Part shown: positions 43,976 to 53,109 of the stretch, in pieces
Layout of the letters: every line of letters begins with the position of its first letter
Numbering within the stretch: position 1 is the first letter of the stretch
NCBI GenBank assembly: GCA_963812525.1
Contig: CAWEVL010000012.1
Span: 62,001 to 126,000, forward strand
Direction: 5' to 3'
Length of the DNA stretch: 64,000 nucleotides
From: Bog-756 sp963812525
GTDB lineage: Bacteria > Actinomycetota > Acidimicrobiia > Acidimicrobiales > RAAP-2
Notes under the pieces: model-generated
The model's input: only the letters and a program-made list of their open reading frames with translations
Databases searched by the model: none
What the model was told of the DNA's origin: nothing
Program-made: the position numbers and the translations under genes

Positions 43976-45691
43976 ATGGAGCCGATCGATTACACAGGTG
44001 CGCTCCGGCGCAGTTGGCGTTTGCTGATTGTCCTGGCACTGGTGGGCGCGGTCATCGCCGTGCTGCTGCCCGTGAGCGCGCCAGCCAAGGCGGAGCGGGG
44101 CCTGCCCTGGCAGTCCAGCGCGCTGGTGGGATCCATCCCGTCCAGCAAGGCCAGCCCGCTGGGCGGGGGGGTCACCAGCAGCCAGATCTATTTCGTGGCC
44201 ACCAGCAGCCATGTCCAGGCCGCGGCGGCAAGGGTGGCGCACCTGAACGTCCCGAGCTACCTGTACTACAGGTACTTCACGGTGACGATCGTCCCACCGG
44301 GGGTCACGTCCCTGAAGCAGACCACGGCCAGCAGCACCCCCATCAAGCGGAGCACGGCCACCGAGGTCCTCCTCACCGCCTACGGCAAGACGCCGGCGGA
44401 GGCCATCCTCCGGGCCAACGTCTTCGCCATTGAGCTCCAGAGCACCATCTACCAGTCCGTTGAGGCACGGGCCCAGGCCGCGGCGACGGCCGCCGCCGCC
44501 AAGGCGGCCAACTCGCCCAACTCGCCCAACGCCGCCGGCTCGTCGGACACCAGCTCCGGGTACACCCCCATTCCCGTCAACACCGGCTTCTCCGTTCAGC
44601 AGCAGGCGGTCACCGCCACCCGGACCGGGGCGAAGACCAGCCTGACCTCCAGCCGCAAGGTGCGCGTCCTGGCCGGGCTGGTCATCGGCGCCCTCATCGG
44701 GGCGGGCATCGTGCTCCTGCGCGAGCTCCTCGACAAGCGCCTCCGCTCGGCCAACCGTGCCGCGTCCAATTTCGGCTTCCCGGTGGTGGTGGAGATCCCG
44801 GCGCTGCCGATGAAGGCCGGGCAGGCCGTCGGGGGCCAGAGCCTGCCCGTCGACGTCGTACGCGAACCGGACTCACCGGGGGCCGAGGCCTACCGGATGC
44901 TCCGGATGTCCGTGCTGTTCGAGAGCCTGGCCCCGCAGTCGGCCCCGGCCGACCCCTTCGGGTACGAGTACGGCCAGGGCGTCCTGATGGATGCCCCCCG
45001 GCCCGGCCCGGCCGTCCCGGTGTCGGCACTGGGGGAGCGGAAGGTGGTCATGGTGGTGTCGGCCGGCACCGAGCCGTCCCGGCCCCACGTAGCCGCCAAC
45101 CTGGCCGCCATCTACGGCGAGGCCGGTCAGCGGGTCATCGTGGTCTCGACCGGCGACATCGAGGCCGGCAACAGTCTGCGCGTGGCCGACGGCCGGTCCC
45201 CGGTGATCCGCCGCGAGGACGTCGAGGCCCAGATGCAGCCGTCGCGCCTGGAGTTCGTCTCCCGGCTGCCGCTCGGTCCGTTCATCGCCAACAGCGGCGA
45301 GCTGGTCACCCGGGGACGCGCCGTGCTCGACGCGGCCCGAACGCTCTGCGACGTGGTCATCGTGGAAGTCCCGCCCCTTCTGGCCGTCCACCATGCCGAG
45401 GCCCTGGCCCGGGCGGTGGATGTCGTCCTGGTGGTGGGAGAGTGCGGCGCCACCACCTTCGGCGACGCCCGACGGGCCGGCGACCTCCTCCGGCGCATCG
45501 ACGCGCCGGTGCTCGGGGTGGTACTCACCAACGTGCGGATCGACCAGAAGGACATCCGGTTCACCGTGCCCCGCCGGGTGGGGCCGGTGGCACCCCAGGC
45601 CGAGCCGGAACCGGCGGAGCGTGAGGCAGTCCTGGCCCTCGGGCCCGGAGCCGGCTCGGGCCCGGGCGGTAGCGCCCCGTCGAGCTACTGA
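43976..45691 (+). CDS. Polysaccharide co-polymerase / Wzc-like chain-length protein with a degenerate nucleotide-binding site
   Basis: A 571-residue protein. TM1 (WRLLIVLALVGAVIAVLLPV) is followed by an extracytoplasmic Wzz-like domain with a Ala/Ser/Asn-rich part (AKAANSPNSPNAAG), TM2 (VLAGLVIGALIGAGIVLL) and a cytoplasmic BY-kinase-like domain. In place of the Walker A glycine-lysine motif stands SAGTEPSRPH at about residues 362-371, and Walker A' reads VIVVSTGDIE without the usual aspartates. A downstream VVIVEVPPLL matches Walker B only loosely. It therefore probably lacks tyrosine kinase activity. ATG 43976 has a GGGAG site; GTG 43964 is in frame. It should help set glycan chain length. 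Confidence 0.8.
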   Translation: MEPIDYTGALRRSWRLLIVLALVGAVIAVLLPVSAPAKAERGLPWQSSALVGSIPSSKASPLGGGVTSSQIYFVATSSHVQAAAARVAHLNVPSYLYYRYFTVTIVPPGVTSLKQTTASSTPIKRSTATEVLLTAYGKTPAEAILRANVFAIELQSTIYQSVEARAQAAATAAAAKAANSPNSPNAAGSSDTSSGYTPIPVNTGFSVQQQAVTATRTGAKTSLTSSRKVRVLAGLVIGALIGAGIVLLRELLDKRLRSANRAASNFGFPVVVEIPALPMKAGQAVGGQSLPVDVVREPDSPGAEAYRMLRMSVLFESLAPQSAPADPFGYEYGQGVLMDAPRPGPAVPVSALGERKVVMVVSAGTEPSRPHVAANLAAIYGEAGQRVIVVSTGDIEAGNSLRVADGRSPVIRREDVEAQMQPSRLEFVSRLPLGPFIANSGELVTRGRAVLDAARTLCDVVIVEVPPLLAVHHAEALARAVDVVLVVGECGATTFGDARRAGDLLRRIDAPVLGVVLTNVRIDQKDIRFTVPRRVGPVAPQAEPEPAEREAVLALGPGAGSGPGGSAPSSY

Positions 45692-45714
45692 CCCCGAGCG
45701 GGCCCGCCCATCCC

Positions 45715-47052
45715 ATGCTGCTCGCGGCCCAGCTTCCCTCGAACCCCATCGTGGCCCTGCTGGTGGCGGTCATCCTCTTCGGACTGGGACGGATGGTCAT
45801 CCAGCGGATCGCCTTCGCCGAGCGGAACCCCTGGCTGGTGAAGATCCTGACGCTCAGTCTGGTCCTCCACCTGCTGGCCGCGCCGGCCCAGATCTTCGTG
45901 GTCAATCACGTCTACCACGGCATCGCCGACTGGAACCGCTACGTCCACCAGGGCGCCCTCCTCGCCCCGAACTTCCGCCACTTCAATTTCACCACGGCCG
46001 GGGCCAACGTGCGCCAGATCGTGAACGACGGATCGGTCAGCATCGCCACCGGCATCGTCATGACCCTCGTCGGAGTCAACCAGTTGGCCACCTTCTTGGT
46101 GTTCAGCTGGCTCTCCTTCATCGGCTCCGTGTTCTTCTTCCGGGCCTTCACCCTGACCTTCAGCGGAGCCGACCCCCGCCGGTATGCCCTGATGCTGTTC
46201 TTCCTCCCTTCGCTGATCTTCTGGACCGCGGACGTCAGCAAGGAGTCGATCATGATGTTCGCCCTGGGCCTCACCGCCTACGCCGCGGCGAAGTTCCTCG
46301 CCCGAAAACCGGGCGGGCTGATACTGGTGGTGCCCGGCGTCTTCATCGCCGCCTACGTGCGGCCGAACGAGCTCCTGTTGATCCTGGCCGGCTTCGCCGT
46401 GGCCATGATGATCCCCACCGCGGCGGCCCGACGGCACCTGGGTGGGCTCCGTCGCCTGGTCTCCCTGGTGTTCCTCGGCGGATTGTTGGCCATCGCCGTC
46501 GGGGTGACGTTCAAATACCTCCATCACGGCTCCGGAGGTTCCCTCTCGCTGCAGCAGACCAACGCCAACAACCAGGGCACCGGTCTCGGGTTCGGCAGCA
46601 GTGGGGTTCCCTACTCCACCAATCTGGCCACCTTCCCCCGCGACATCTACGAGGTGCTGTTCAACCCCCTCCCCTTCAACTGGCACGGCCTCAGCGAGCT
46701 GGTGGCGGCCGGGGAGAACACCGTGCTCCTGGTGCTCATCGCCATGTCCTACCGGAACCTCCGCATGGTGCCCCGGGCGGCCTTCGCCCGTCCCTATGTG
46801 ATGTTGTGCGTCGTCTACACCCTCACCTTCATCTACACCTTCGCCGCCCTGGGCAATCTCGGCCTGATCGAGCGGGAGCGAACCATGATGTTCCCGTTCC
46901 TGCTGGTCCTGCTGGCCGTTCCCCGCGCCGCCAAGCACCGCCCGCCCCGCTACGAATGGGAGCTGCGGCGCAGGGCCCGCCTCGAGCTCCGGCAGGCCAC
47001 CGAACGGGCCCGAGCCCGTCAGCGGGTGGCGGCCGGTCCGACGGCGGGCTGA
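45715..47052 (+). CDS. Polytopic membrane protein, possible polysaccharide polymerase
   Basis: A 445-residue protein with roughly 9-11 hydrophobic segments and a basic cytoplasmic tail (RYEWELRRRARLELRQ). No clear Pfam motif is recognisable by eye. A large central external loop near residues 270-310 (SLQQTNANNQGTGLGFGSSG) and its position 23 nt after the Wzc-like gene suggest a Wzy-like polymerase or an O-antigen ligase-type function, but this is inference from context. It may be co-transcribed with the chain-length gene. Confidence 0.6.
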   Translation: MLLAAQLPSNPIVALLVAVILFGLGRMVIQRIAFAERNPWLVKILTLSLVLHLLAAPAQIFVVNHVYHGIADWNRYVHQGALLAPNFRHFNFTTAGANVRQIVNDGSVSIATGIVMTLVGVNQLATFLVFSWLSFIGSVFFFRAFTLTFSGADPRRYALMLFFLPSLIFWTADVSKESIMMFALGLTAYAAAKFLARKPGGLILVVPGVFIAAYVRPNELLLILAGFAVAMMIPTAAARRHLGGLRRLVSLVFLGGLLAIAVGVTFKYLHHGSGGSLSLQQTNANNQGTGLGFGSSGVPYSTNLATFPRDIYEVLFNPLPFNWHGLSELVAAGENTVLLVLIAMSYRNLRMVPRAAFARPYVMLCVVYTLTFIYTFAALGNLGLIERERTMMFPFLLVLLAVPRAAKHRPPRYEWELRRRARLELRQATERARARQRVAAGPTAG

Positions 47053-47170
47053 CCTCGACCGGACGACGCCCCGACACCCGAACGCGTACCGCGCACCCTT
47101 CCTCACGCTGGGTGACTGTTCCCTCACGGAGCGGGACTGCATCCGCGGGTGTTGTCCGGAGGCGGGTGTG

Positions 47171-47199
47171 TTGTTTCGAGGGTCAGAGTTTGTTAGGTT
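47171..47199 (+). promoter_or_regulatory. Sigma-70-type promoter of the secreted-protein gene
   Basis: TTGTTT at 47171-47176, a 17-nt spacer and TAGGTT at 47194-47199, followed by a leader of about 55 nt with a run of seven G as ribosome site. It is the clearest -35/-10 pair in the window. Confidence 0.6.
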
Positions 47200-47261
47200 C
47201 ACCCCCGCACGGCGGATGCGAATCCATCCAAGCAACTGAAACCTGGGGGGGAACCCACATC

Positions 47262-48047
47262 ATGTTCAAAATCGTTATGAAGTCCGCGCTCGCGGTCTCG
47301 TTGGCAGCGGGGGGCGCCATTGCGCTCTCGTCGGCCCCGGCCTTCGCCGGCAAGCCCACCATCACCGCCGGGGCCGGCAGCAGCATCCACTGTGACATCA
47401 CCGCATCGATCAAACTGAGCGTGCCGCTCAAGAACGACTGGGTGCAGTCGGCCCACGCCACCGACCCGGTCGCAGAGGTGGCGGCCATCGGCGACACGCA
47501 GTTCGCCGCCAACGGCCCGGAGGCCCCCGCCATCAAGGGGAGCGGGACGTGCACGGGCACCGTCACCGACGGGACCAACACGGCATCGGTCACCGCCGTC
47601 AAGTTCTCGGTCGGCGTCGATCCGGCGCACACGGGGAACACCGGTGAGGTGACCTGCTCCGGCCTGCTGGCTGCCACACCGCCGAGCACGACGGAGTACG
47701 ACTCCACCATCACCTACACGTCGACTACGGCCAAGATCGCGCCGACCACGGTCACCGACCAGATCATCCCACCGGTGTCGTTCAGCCTGACCGGTGGCAC
47801 CGTCTCCGGCTCGTTCGCCGGCACCGGTGGCACGGTGGGCGCGGTGGGCGTCCCCGACGCCACCACGATCGGTGCGCTGGCCCAGGGGGCGCCGACCTCG
47901 GCTGCGCCCACCCCGGCGTTCGCCCAGTGCCAGCCCACGCTCCAGGTGAAGGTGAAGAAGGGCGTGACCACGGCAACGTTGAAGGCCCCCAAGGGCCTGA
48001 AGAAGATCAGCATGGTCACCGGCTCCACGCTGACCGCTTCGAGGTAG
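47262..48047 (+). CDS. Secreted protein of unknown function
   Basis: A 261-residue protein with a classic Sec signal peptide: basic MFKIVMK, hydrophobic SALAVSLAAGGAIALSS, cleavage after APAFA. The mature part is rich in Thr, Ser, Ala and Gly, with four widely spaced Cys (in HCDIT, GTCTG, VTCSG and AQCQP) that could form two disulfides outside the cell. The C-terminus is basic (VKVKKGVTTATLKAPKGLKK). I recognise no family. It has its own promoter, and a perfect hairpin terminator follows. Third positions are less uniformly G/C than in neighbours, which may reflect high expression or recent transfer. Confidence 0.8.
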   Translation: MFKIVMKSALAVSLAAGGAIALSSAPAFAGKPTITAGAGSSIHCDITASIKLSVPLKNDWVQSAHATDPVAEVAAIGDTQFAANGPEAPAIKGSGTCTGTVTDGTNTASVTAVKFSVGVDPAHTGNTGEVTCSGLLAATPPSTTEYDSTITYTSTTAKIAPTTVTDQIIPPVSFSLTGGTVSGSFAGTGGTVGAVGVPDATTIGALAQGAPTSAAPTPAFAQCQPTLQVKVKKGVTTATLKAPKGLKKISMVTGSTLTASR

Positions 48048-48075
48048 CTCGGGCGTCCTGACAGCCACGCAGTAC

Positions 48076-48111
48076 CGACGAAGGGTGGGGCTCCGGCCCC
48101 ACCCTTCGTCG
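48076..48111. terminator. Perfect 16-bp stem with UCCG tetraloop
   Basis: Positions 48076-48091 pair perfectly with 48096-48111 around loop TCCG, a UNCG-class tetraloop. It lies 28 bp after the secreted-protein stop and before the convergent glycosyltransferase end, so it probably acts in both directions. No T-tract is present. Confidence 0.8.
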
Positions 48112-48172
48112 CGTCCGAACCCGCGCCGGCCTCCAGCGCCCGGGCCGGCCGTCTAGCGCCGGGGCCGTCGGG

Positions 48173-49358
48173 CTAGCGCCGGGGTCGCCGGGGGCGGGCG
48201 GCCTGGTCGAGCAGGGGCCGGAGCAGGTCCATCCACACGCGGCCCACGGCGTCGAGGCTGAAGTGGTCCAGACCCCGTTGCCGTGCGGCCTGTCCCATCC
48301 GCCGCCGACGCGGGCCGTCCTCGACCAGGGTGCCGACGGCGGAGACCATGGCCTCGAGATCGTCCACCGGCACCACCAGACCCGTCTCGCCCGCCTGCAC
48401 GATGGACGCCACCCCCGGGACGGCGGTGGCCACCACGGGCAGCCCCGACAGGGCCGCCTCGATGAGCACCCCCGGCATGCCCTCCCCCTCGGGTCGGCTG
48501 GGGAACACCATGAGGTCGGCCCGGCGCATCTGCTCGGCCACGTCCGACCGCGAGCCCAAGAGCTCGACCCGGGCCTTCTCGGCGGGCAGGGCCACCGCGT
48601 CGCGGAGCGGCCCGTCCCCGACCACCGTGGCCCGGACGTCGAAGCCCCGCGAGCGGAGGGCGGCCACCACCTCGACGAACCGGTCGGGTCGTTTGCCGGA
48701 GGTGAGCGCCCCCACGAAGAGGAGGTGGGCCGGGCGGGCCTCCGACTCGCCTGCTGCTGCCGCGTCGTCGTGGGCGGGGCGAAACATCTCGGGATCGCGT
48801 CCGTTGGGGGTCACCACCACCCGGTGCGGGGGGACGCCCAGCCGGTCGATGCACTCGGCACGCACCTCCTCCCCCTCGGCGGCGATGCGGTCGGCCCGGG
48901 CCAGCAGGGTGCGCCACAGCCGGAGCTGGGAGGTCCTTGCCGACCCGGAGTAGGTGCCGATGGCGTAGTAGGCCAGCGGTCGCCGCCGGCCCACCATGGC
49001 CGGGACCAGGAACTTGAGGGGCTCGCTGCCGTGGGCCACCACCACGTCGGGGTCCATGTCGGCCAGCGTGTGCCGCAGGCGGAGGACCAGTCGACCGTCG
49101 AACCCCACCGCAGGGTCGTCCCCGCCGGGCTGCCGGAGGGAGCGGTCCACCACGACCTCGTCCGGGCCGGCGAACAGGCTGAGCACCCGGTGGTGGCGCA
49201 CGCCGGGGGCGTCGAGATGGTCGGCCAGGGCCCGTGCCTCGCGCTGGGCTCCCACGCGCCCGGGCCGTGGGGATCACGTGCAGTACCAAGGGCACGTCGG
49301 CGGTCGGCGGATCCTGGGCCATGCGGTTGCGGGTGTCCTCGGGCAAGGTGTCGGTCAT
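48173..49358 (-). CDS. GT-B glycosyltransferase (GT4-like), with a +1 frameshift near 49252
   Basis: The protein begins MTDTLPEDTRNRMAQ and VPLVLHVIPTARAR, where the frame is lost at a CCC run (GGG on the coding strand) at 49251-49253. Removing one base continues GAQREARALADHLD and the rest, giving 394 residues. The C-terminal half carries HLLFVGALTSGKRPDRFVEV, a GDGPLRDAV loop and the GT4 donor-site block FPSRPEGEGMPGVLIEAALS. It should transfer a nucleotide-activated sugar in the cytoplasm. It faces the secreted-protein gene across the terminator at 48076. Confidence 0.8.
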
Positions 49359-49556
49359 GGGCGGCCCCCCAAGCCACGGCCGGCCCTACCGGCGGCACGA
49401 TGCTAGCAGCGGGGTGCGGCCCGGGCCGGGTCACCGCCGGCCCCTCCGCTACCATCGACGACGAGCGGGAGCGGCCGGCCGTCGGGCCCGGCCCAGTGGA
49501 CGCAGTGGGCCGGTCGACCGCGTCGGCCGCGTCGACCGCTCGGGTGAGGGGTGTCG

Positions 49557-50798
49557 ATGAGGACCTTGGTGATTGCCGGCGAGTACCCGTGGCCCGAGGA
49601 CCGGGGACCGAGGCTGCGGCTGGCCATGGTGCTCCGCGGCCTGCGCCGGTGCGGGTCGGTCGACCTGTTCTCGGCCGTCTCCAAGTTCCGCACCGACCTC
49701 GACCCGCCCGACGCGTCCCTCGGGCTCGACCGGGTGGCCCGGGTCGGGTTCGACAACCGTCCGGCCACCGGAGCCGGGCTGGTGCCCGGCCTGGCCCGTC
49801 CCCACCTGCCGCTCGGCCTGCCCTGGCAGGACGGGCCCACGGTCCGCCGGGCGCTGGCCCGCTTCGCCTCCGGCCGCTACGACCTGGTCTGGTGCTTCGG
49901 GGCCCGCCCCTGGGTGCTGGCCGGTGAGCCGGTGCTCGGCCCCACCGTGCTCGACCTCGACGACCTCGAGGACCAGAAGATCCTCGGCCGGTTGGCCGTG
50001 CCCCGCCCCGCGGCGGCGACCTGGCCGGTCCGGGTCCGGAGGACCGGGAGCGCGGCGATGGCCCACGAGGAGGTCCGCCGGTGGCAGCGGCTGCACCGCC
50101 GGGCCGGCCGGAGGGCCTCGGCGGTGGTGGTGTGCAGCGAGCTCGACGCCGACCGGGCCCGGGACCGCGGGGTGGCGCGGGTGGCGGTCATCCCCAACGG
50201 CTACCGGGCGGCCGACCACCCCCTCGGCCGGGTCTCCGTCGGCACCCCGCCCACGGTGCTGTTCCAGGGCCTCCTCCGCTACCCACCCAACATCGAGGCC
50301 GCCCGGTGGCTGGCCGGCGACGTGGCCACGGCGCTGGCCGCCCGGGTGCCCGACGTGGCCGTCCGACTGGTCGGCGAGCACGGCCCAGAGCTGTCCGACC
50401 TGGACGACCCGCCACGCGTCTCGCTGGTGGGTCGGGTCCCGGACATGGGCGCCGAGCTGGCCCGGGCCGACCTGGTGGTGGTCCCGGTGCGCTACGGCAG
50501 CGGGACCCGGGTCAAGATCCTCGAGGCCTTCGCCCACCGGGTCCCGGTGGTGTCGACCACGGTGGGAGCCGAGGGGATCGACGGCGTCGACGGCGTGCAC
50601 CTCCTGGTGGCCGATGACGCCCGGGCCCTGGCCGGGGCCTGTGCCCGCCTGCTCACCGAGCCCGAGCTCCGCCGCACGGTCGCCGACGCCGCCCACCGAC
50701 TGTTCGAGGAGCGCTTCCGCTCCGAGGTGGTCGAGGAGGCCGTGGCCCGGCTGGCCACCGACGTGGCCGGCGGGAGCCCGCGGTGGTCAGCCGGCTGA
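49557..50798 (+). CDS. GT-B glycosyltransferase (GT4-like)
   Basis: A 413-residue glycosyltransferase. N-terminal VIAGEYPWPEDRGPRLRLAM is typical of this GT4 subgroup. The central part has AVVVCSELDADRARDRGV and VAVIPNGY, then TVLFQGLLRYPPNIEAARWL, and the donor-site block ADLVVVPVRYGSGTRVKILE. ATG 49557 is chosen because GAGGGG precedes it by 5 nt; GTG 49551 is in frame. The 3' end overlaps the convergent glycosyltransferase by 12 nt. Sugar and linkage unknown. Confidence 0.85.
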   Translation: MRTLVIAGEYPWPEDRGPRLRLAMVLRGLRRCGSVDLFSAVSKFRTDLDPPDASLGLDRVARVGFDNRPATGAGLVPGLARPHLPLGLPWQDGPTVRRALARFASGRYDLVWCFGARPWVLAGEPVLGPTVLDLDDLEDQKILGRLAVPRPAAATWPVRVRRTGSAAMAHEEVRRWQRLHRRAGRRASAVVVCSELDADRARDRGVARVAVIPNGYRAADHPLGRVSVGTPPTVLFQGLLRYPPNIEAARWLAGDVATALAARVPDVAVRLVGEHGPELSDLDDPPRVSLVGRVPDMGAELARADLVVVPVRYGSGTRVKILEAFAHRVPVVSTTVGAEGIDGVDGVHLLVADDARALAGACARLLTEPELRRTVADAAHRLFEERFRSEVVEEAVARLATDVAGGSPRWSAG

Positions 50799-51992
50799 GC
50801 GGCCCGCCCCCGGCGCCCCGGCCCGCCCCGGACCGTCCAGCAGCTCGCGGTAGAGGTCCTCGATCTCGCGACTGGCCCGGGCCACGTCGAACCTGGCCCG
50901 TTGCGCCGCCGCCGCCGCCCCCAGCCGTCGGCGGAGATCGGGGTCGCCGACCAGCCGCTCGAGGGCGTCGGCCAGGGCCCCGGGATCCCCGGGCGGCACC
51001 AACAGGCCGTCGACCCCGTCGGTGATGACCTGGGGCACGCCTCCCACCGAGGTGGCCACGATGGTGGCCCCCACGCTGACCGCCTCCATGAGGACGACGG
51101 GCAGGCCTTCCTGGTGGGAGGGGAGGACCACGATGTCGGCCGCGGTGAGCAGGGCCAGCGCGTCGAGTCGGTGGCCGAGGAACCGGAACCGGTTGCCGAG
51201 GGCCAAGGTCCGGTGCTGCTCGGCCAGTAGCTCGCCCTGGTCACCCTGGCCGGCGGCGGCGAAGCACAGGGGCAGCTGACGCCGTGCGGTCTGGTAGGCC
51301 GCCTCCAACAGGACGTCATAGCCCTTCTCCGACCGGAGGTTGGCCACCGTCACGGCCAGCAGGTCCCCGTCGGCCACGTCCAGCTCGGCCCGGATCCCGG
51401 CCCGGACCTCGTCGCGGTGTGCCTCCATGGCGCGGGAGGGGGCGAGGTCCACCCCGTGCACCACCACCCGGGCCCGCGGCCGGAGGGCGCGGGGGAGCGC
51501 CTGGTACGCGGCGTCGGACACGGCGATGAGGGCGCCGTCGCGGGTCACCGTGGCCCGGTTGAGCAGCTTGACCAGTGGGGAGACCTTGTTCCAGAGACTG
51601 TGCTCGGTGTACACGGTGACCGGTCGGCGGTGGCGGGGCAGGGTCAGGATGACCAGGCGGCCCAGGGCCGCGGTGTACGGCAGATGGAAGTGGACGATGG
51701 CGTAGCGGTGGTCGAGGAGGAGGCGCCGGAACGAGGCCAGCCATCGGAGGTCGAGGCTTCGGTCGGCCCCGAGGTCGTGGACCGGGGTCCCGCCGTCCCG
51801 CAGTTCGCCGGCCAGCGCGTCGGATCCGCTGAGCACGAAGGCCACCTCGAACTCGAAGGCCCGGTGGTCACCTGTGGCCACGGTGTCCACGAGCAGGCGC
51901 TCGGCGCCGCCGTGGCCCAGGCCCTTGACGGCCAGCAGAATCGGGGTCGGCCCCGCTGACCTGGGCGTGGACGGGTCCCCGGGCTCCGGCAC
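50787..51992 (-). CDS. GT4-family glycosyltransferase
   Basis: A 401-residue GT-B enzyme. ILLAVKGLGHGGAERLLVDT is the acceptor-side GGAE motif, then YTEHSLWNKV and ALIAVSDAAYQAL, and the C-terminal domain has LAVTVANLRSEKGYDVLLEA and VLPSHQEGLPVVLMEAVSVG (E-x7-E). A retaining transfer of a sugar from a nucleotide donor is expected. GTG 51992 is fixed by a TAACAT element 6 nt upstream. It is divergent from the Wzm permease gene with 130 bp between starts. Confidence 0.88.
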   Translation of the reverse strand: MPEPGDPSTPRSAGPTPILLAVKGLGHGGAERLLVDTVATGDHRAFEFEVAFVLSGSDALAGELRDGGTPVHDLGADRSLDLRWLASFRRLLLDHRYAIVHFHLPYTAALGRLVILTLPRHRRPVTVYTEHSLWNKVSPLVKLLNRATVTRDGALIAVSDAAYQALPRALRPRARVVVHGVDLAPSRAMEAHRDEVRAGIRAELDVADGDLLAVTVANLRSEKGYDVLLEAAYQTARRQLPLCFAAAGQGDQGELLAEQHRTLALGNRFRFLGHRLDALALLTAADIVVLPSHQEGLPVVLMEAVSVGATIVATSVGGVPQVITDGVDGLLVPPGDPGALADALERLVGDPDLRRRLGAAAAAQRARFDVARASREIEDLYRELLDGPGRAGAPGAGRSAG

Positions 51993-51998
51993 GGGGCG

Positions 51999-52004
51999 AT
52001 GTTA
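51999..52004 (-). promoter_or_regulatory. Leaderless-type -10 element (TAACAT)
   Basis: TAACAT on the minus strand, 6 nt before the GTG at 51992. Confidence 0.5.
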
Positions 52005-52110
52005 GCGGTGCGCCGACGCCCCCGCCTTTGGCCCGTTGTGCCCATACTGCGATACGCTGACCGGGGTCGGAAGTCCGGTGACGGGGTCCCAATGGCTGGG
52101 ACCGGGGGGG

Positions 52111-52116
52111 TAGTGT
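52111..52116 (+). promoter_or_regulatory. Leaderless-type -10 element (TAGTGT)
   Basis: TAGTGT, 6-nt spacer, then ATG at 52123. Probably drives the wzm-wzt-like pair. Confidence 0.5.
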
Positions 52117-52122
52117 CAGCCA

Positions 52123-53109
52123 ATGACAGTCGTAGGTTCGTCCTTTGGCGACGTGCTGGTGGAGACCGATGTCTCGACGGTGCCGGCCGAGCCGCCCGAC
52201 GACATCATCTACCACCACCGGGTCAGGTACGTCGAGTCGCTGAAGAACCTGTGGGCCGCCCGCGAGATCATCTACACCCTGGCCGAGCGGGACTTCCGGG
52301 CCCAGTACAAGCAGGCCACGCTGGGCGTCCTGTGGGCGGTGCTCAGCCCGGTGGCCACCCTGCTCATCTTCGTGGTCGTGTTCTCCAGGGTGAAGACCTT
52401 CGGTAGCCAGGGTCTGCCCTACGCCCTCTACGCCTTCGTGGGCATCCTGTGCTGGAGCTTCTTCGCCACGGCCCTGGGCACCGGCGGGCAGTCCTTGCTC
52501 TCCAACAAGGCCCTGCTGGCCAAGACCCAGTTCCCCCGGGAGTGCTTCCCCCTGGAGACCCTGTGCGTCAACGCCCTCGGCACGCTGATGTCGTGGATCC
52601 CCCTGGCCCTGTTGTTCGTGATCTTCGGGCGGGCGCCGAAACTGGCGACGGTGTTTGTGCCCATGCTCATCGTCATCGAGTTGGTCTTCGCCGCCGGCGT
52701 GGCCATGGCGGTGTCCAGCATCATCATCCAGATGCGCGACCTGATGCAGGTCCTCCCCATCATCACCTCGCTCGGCCTGTTCGCCACCCCGGTCATCTGG
52801 CCCTTCTCCGAGATCCCCACCTCGTACCACATCGCCGGGGGCCACCTGGTCCACGTCTCCCACGTGGTGAACGGCCACCTGGTCCGTCACGTCCACCACG
52901 TGGGCGGGATCACCGTGAACCTCCAGTTGATCTACGGGTTCTTCAACCCGTTGGGACCGATCATCGCCAACGCTCGCAACACCATGCTGCTGGGCCAGGC
53001 GCCCGAGTGGAACCTGGTGGCCGTGGCCGTCGCCGGTGCCACCACCTACTTGCTCCTGGGGTACCACATCTTCAAGAAGCTGGAGGTGAACTTTGCCGAC
53101 ATTGCCTGA
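52123..53109 (+). CDS. ABC-2 polysaccharide export permease (Wzm-like) with a His-rich loop
   Basis: A 328-residue permease with six membrane segments. The amphipathic start of the family is seen as DFRAQYKQATLGVLWAVLSPVATLLIF, followed by GILCWSFFATALGTG, FPRECFPLE and LGLFATPVIWPFSEIP. Between the last two TM segments an insertion at residues 236-259 holds eight His (HIAGGHLVHVSH then HLVRHVHH), which is not usual for Wzm. It partners with the ATPase that starts inside its last codons. Together they export an undecaprenyl-linked or lipid-linked glycan. ATG 52123 is set by TAGTGT 6 nt upstream. Confidence 0.88.
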   Translation: MTVVGSSFGDVLVETDVSTVPAEPPDDIIYHHRVRYVESLKNLWAAREIIYTLAERDFRAQYKQATLGVLWAVLSPVATLLIFVVVFSRVKTFGSQGLPYALYAFVGILCWSFFATALGTGGQSLLSNKALLAKTQFPRECFPLETLCVNALGTLMSWIPLALLFVIFGRAPKLATVFVPMLIVIELVFAAGVAMAVSSIIIQMRDLMQVLPIITSLGLFATPVIWPFSEIPTSYHIAGGHLVHVSHVVNGHLVRHVHHVGGITVNLQLIYGFFNPLGPIIANARNTMLLGQAPEWNLVAVAVAGATTYLLLGYHIFKKLEVNFADIA

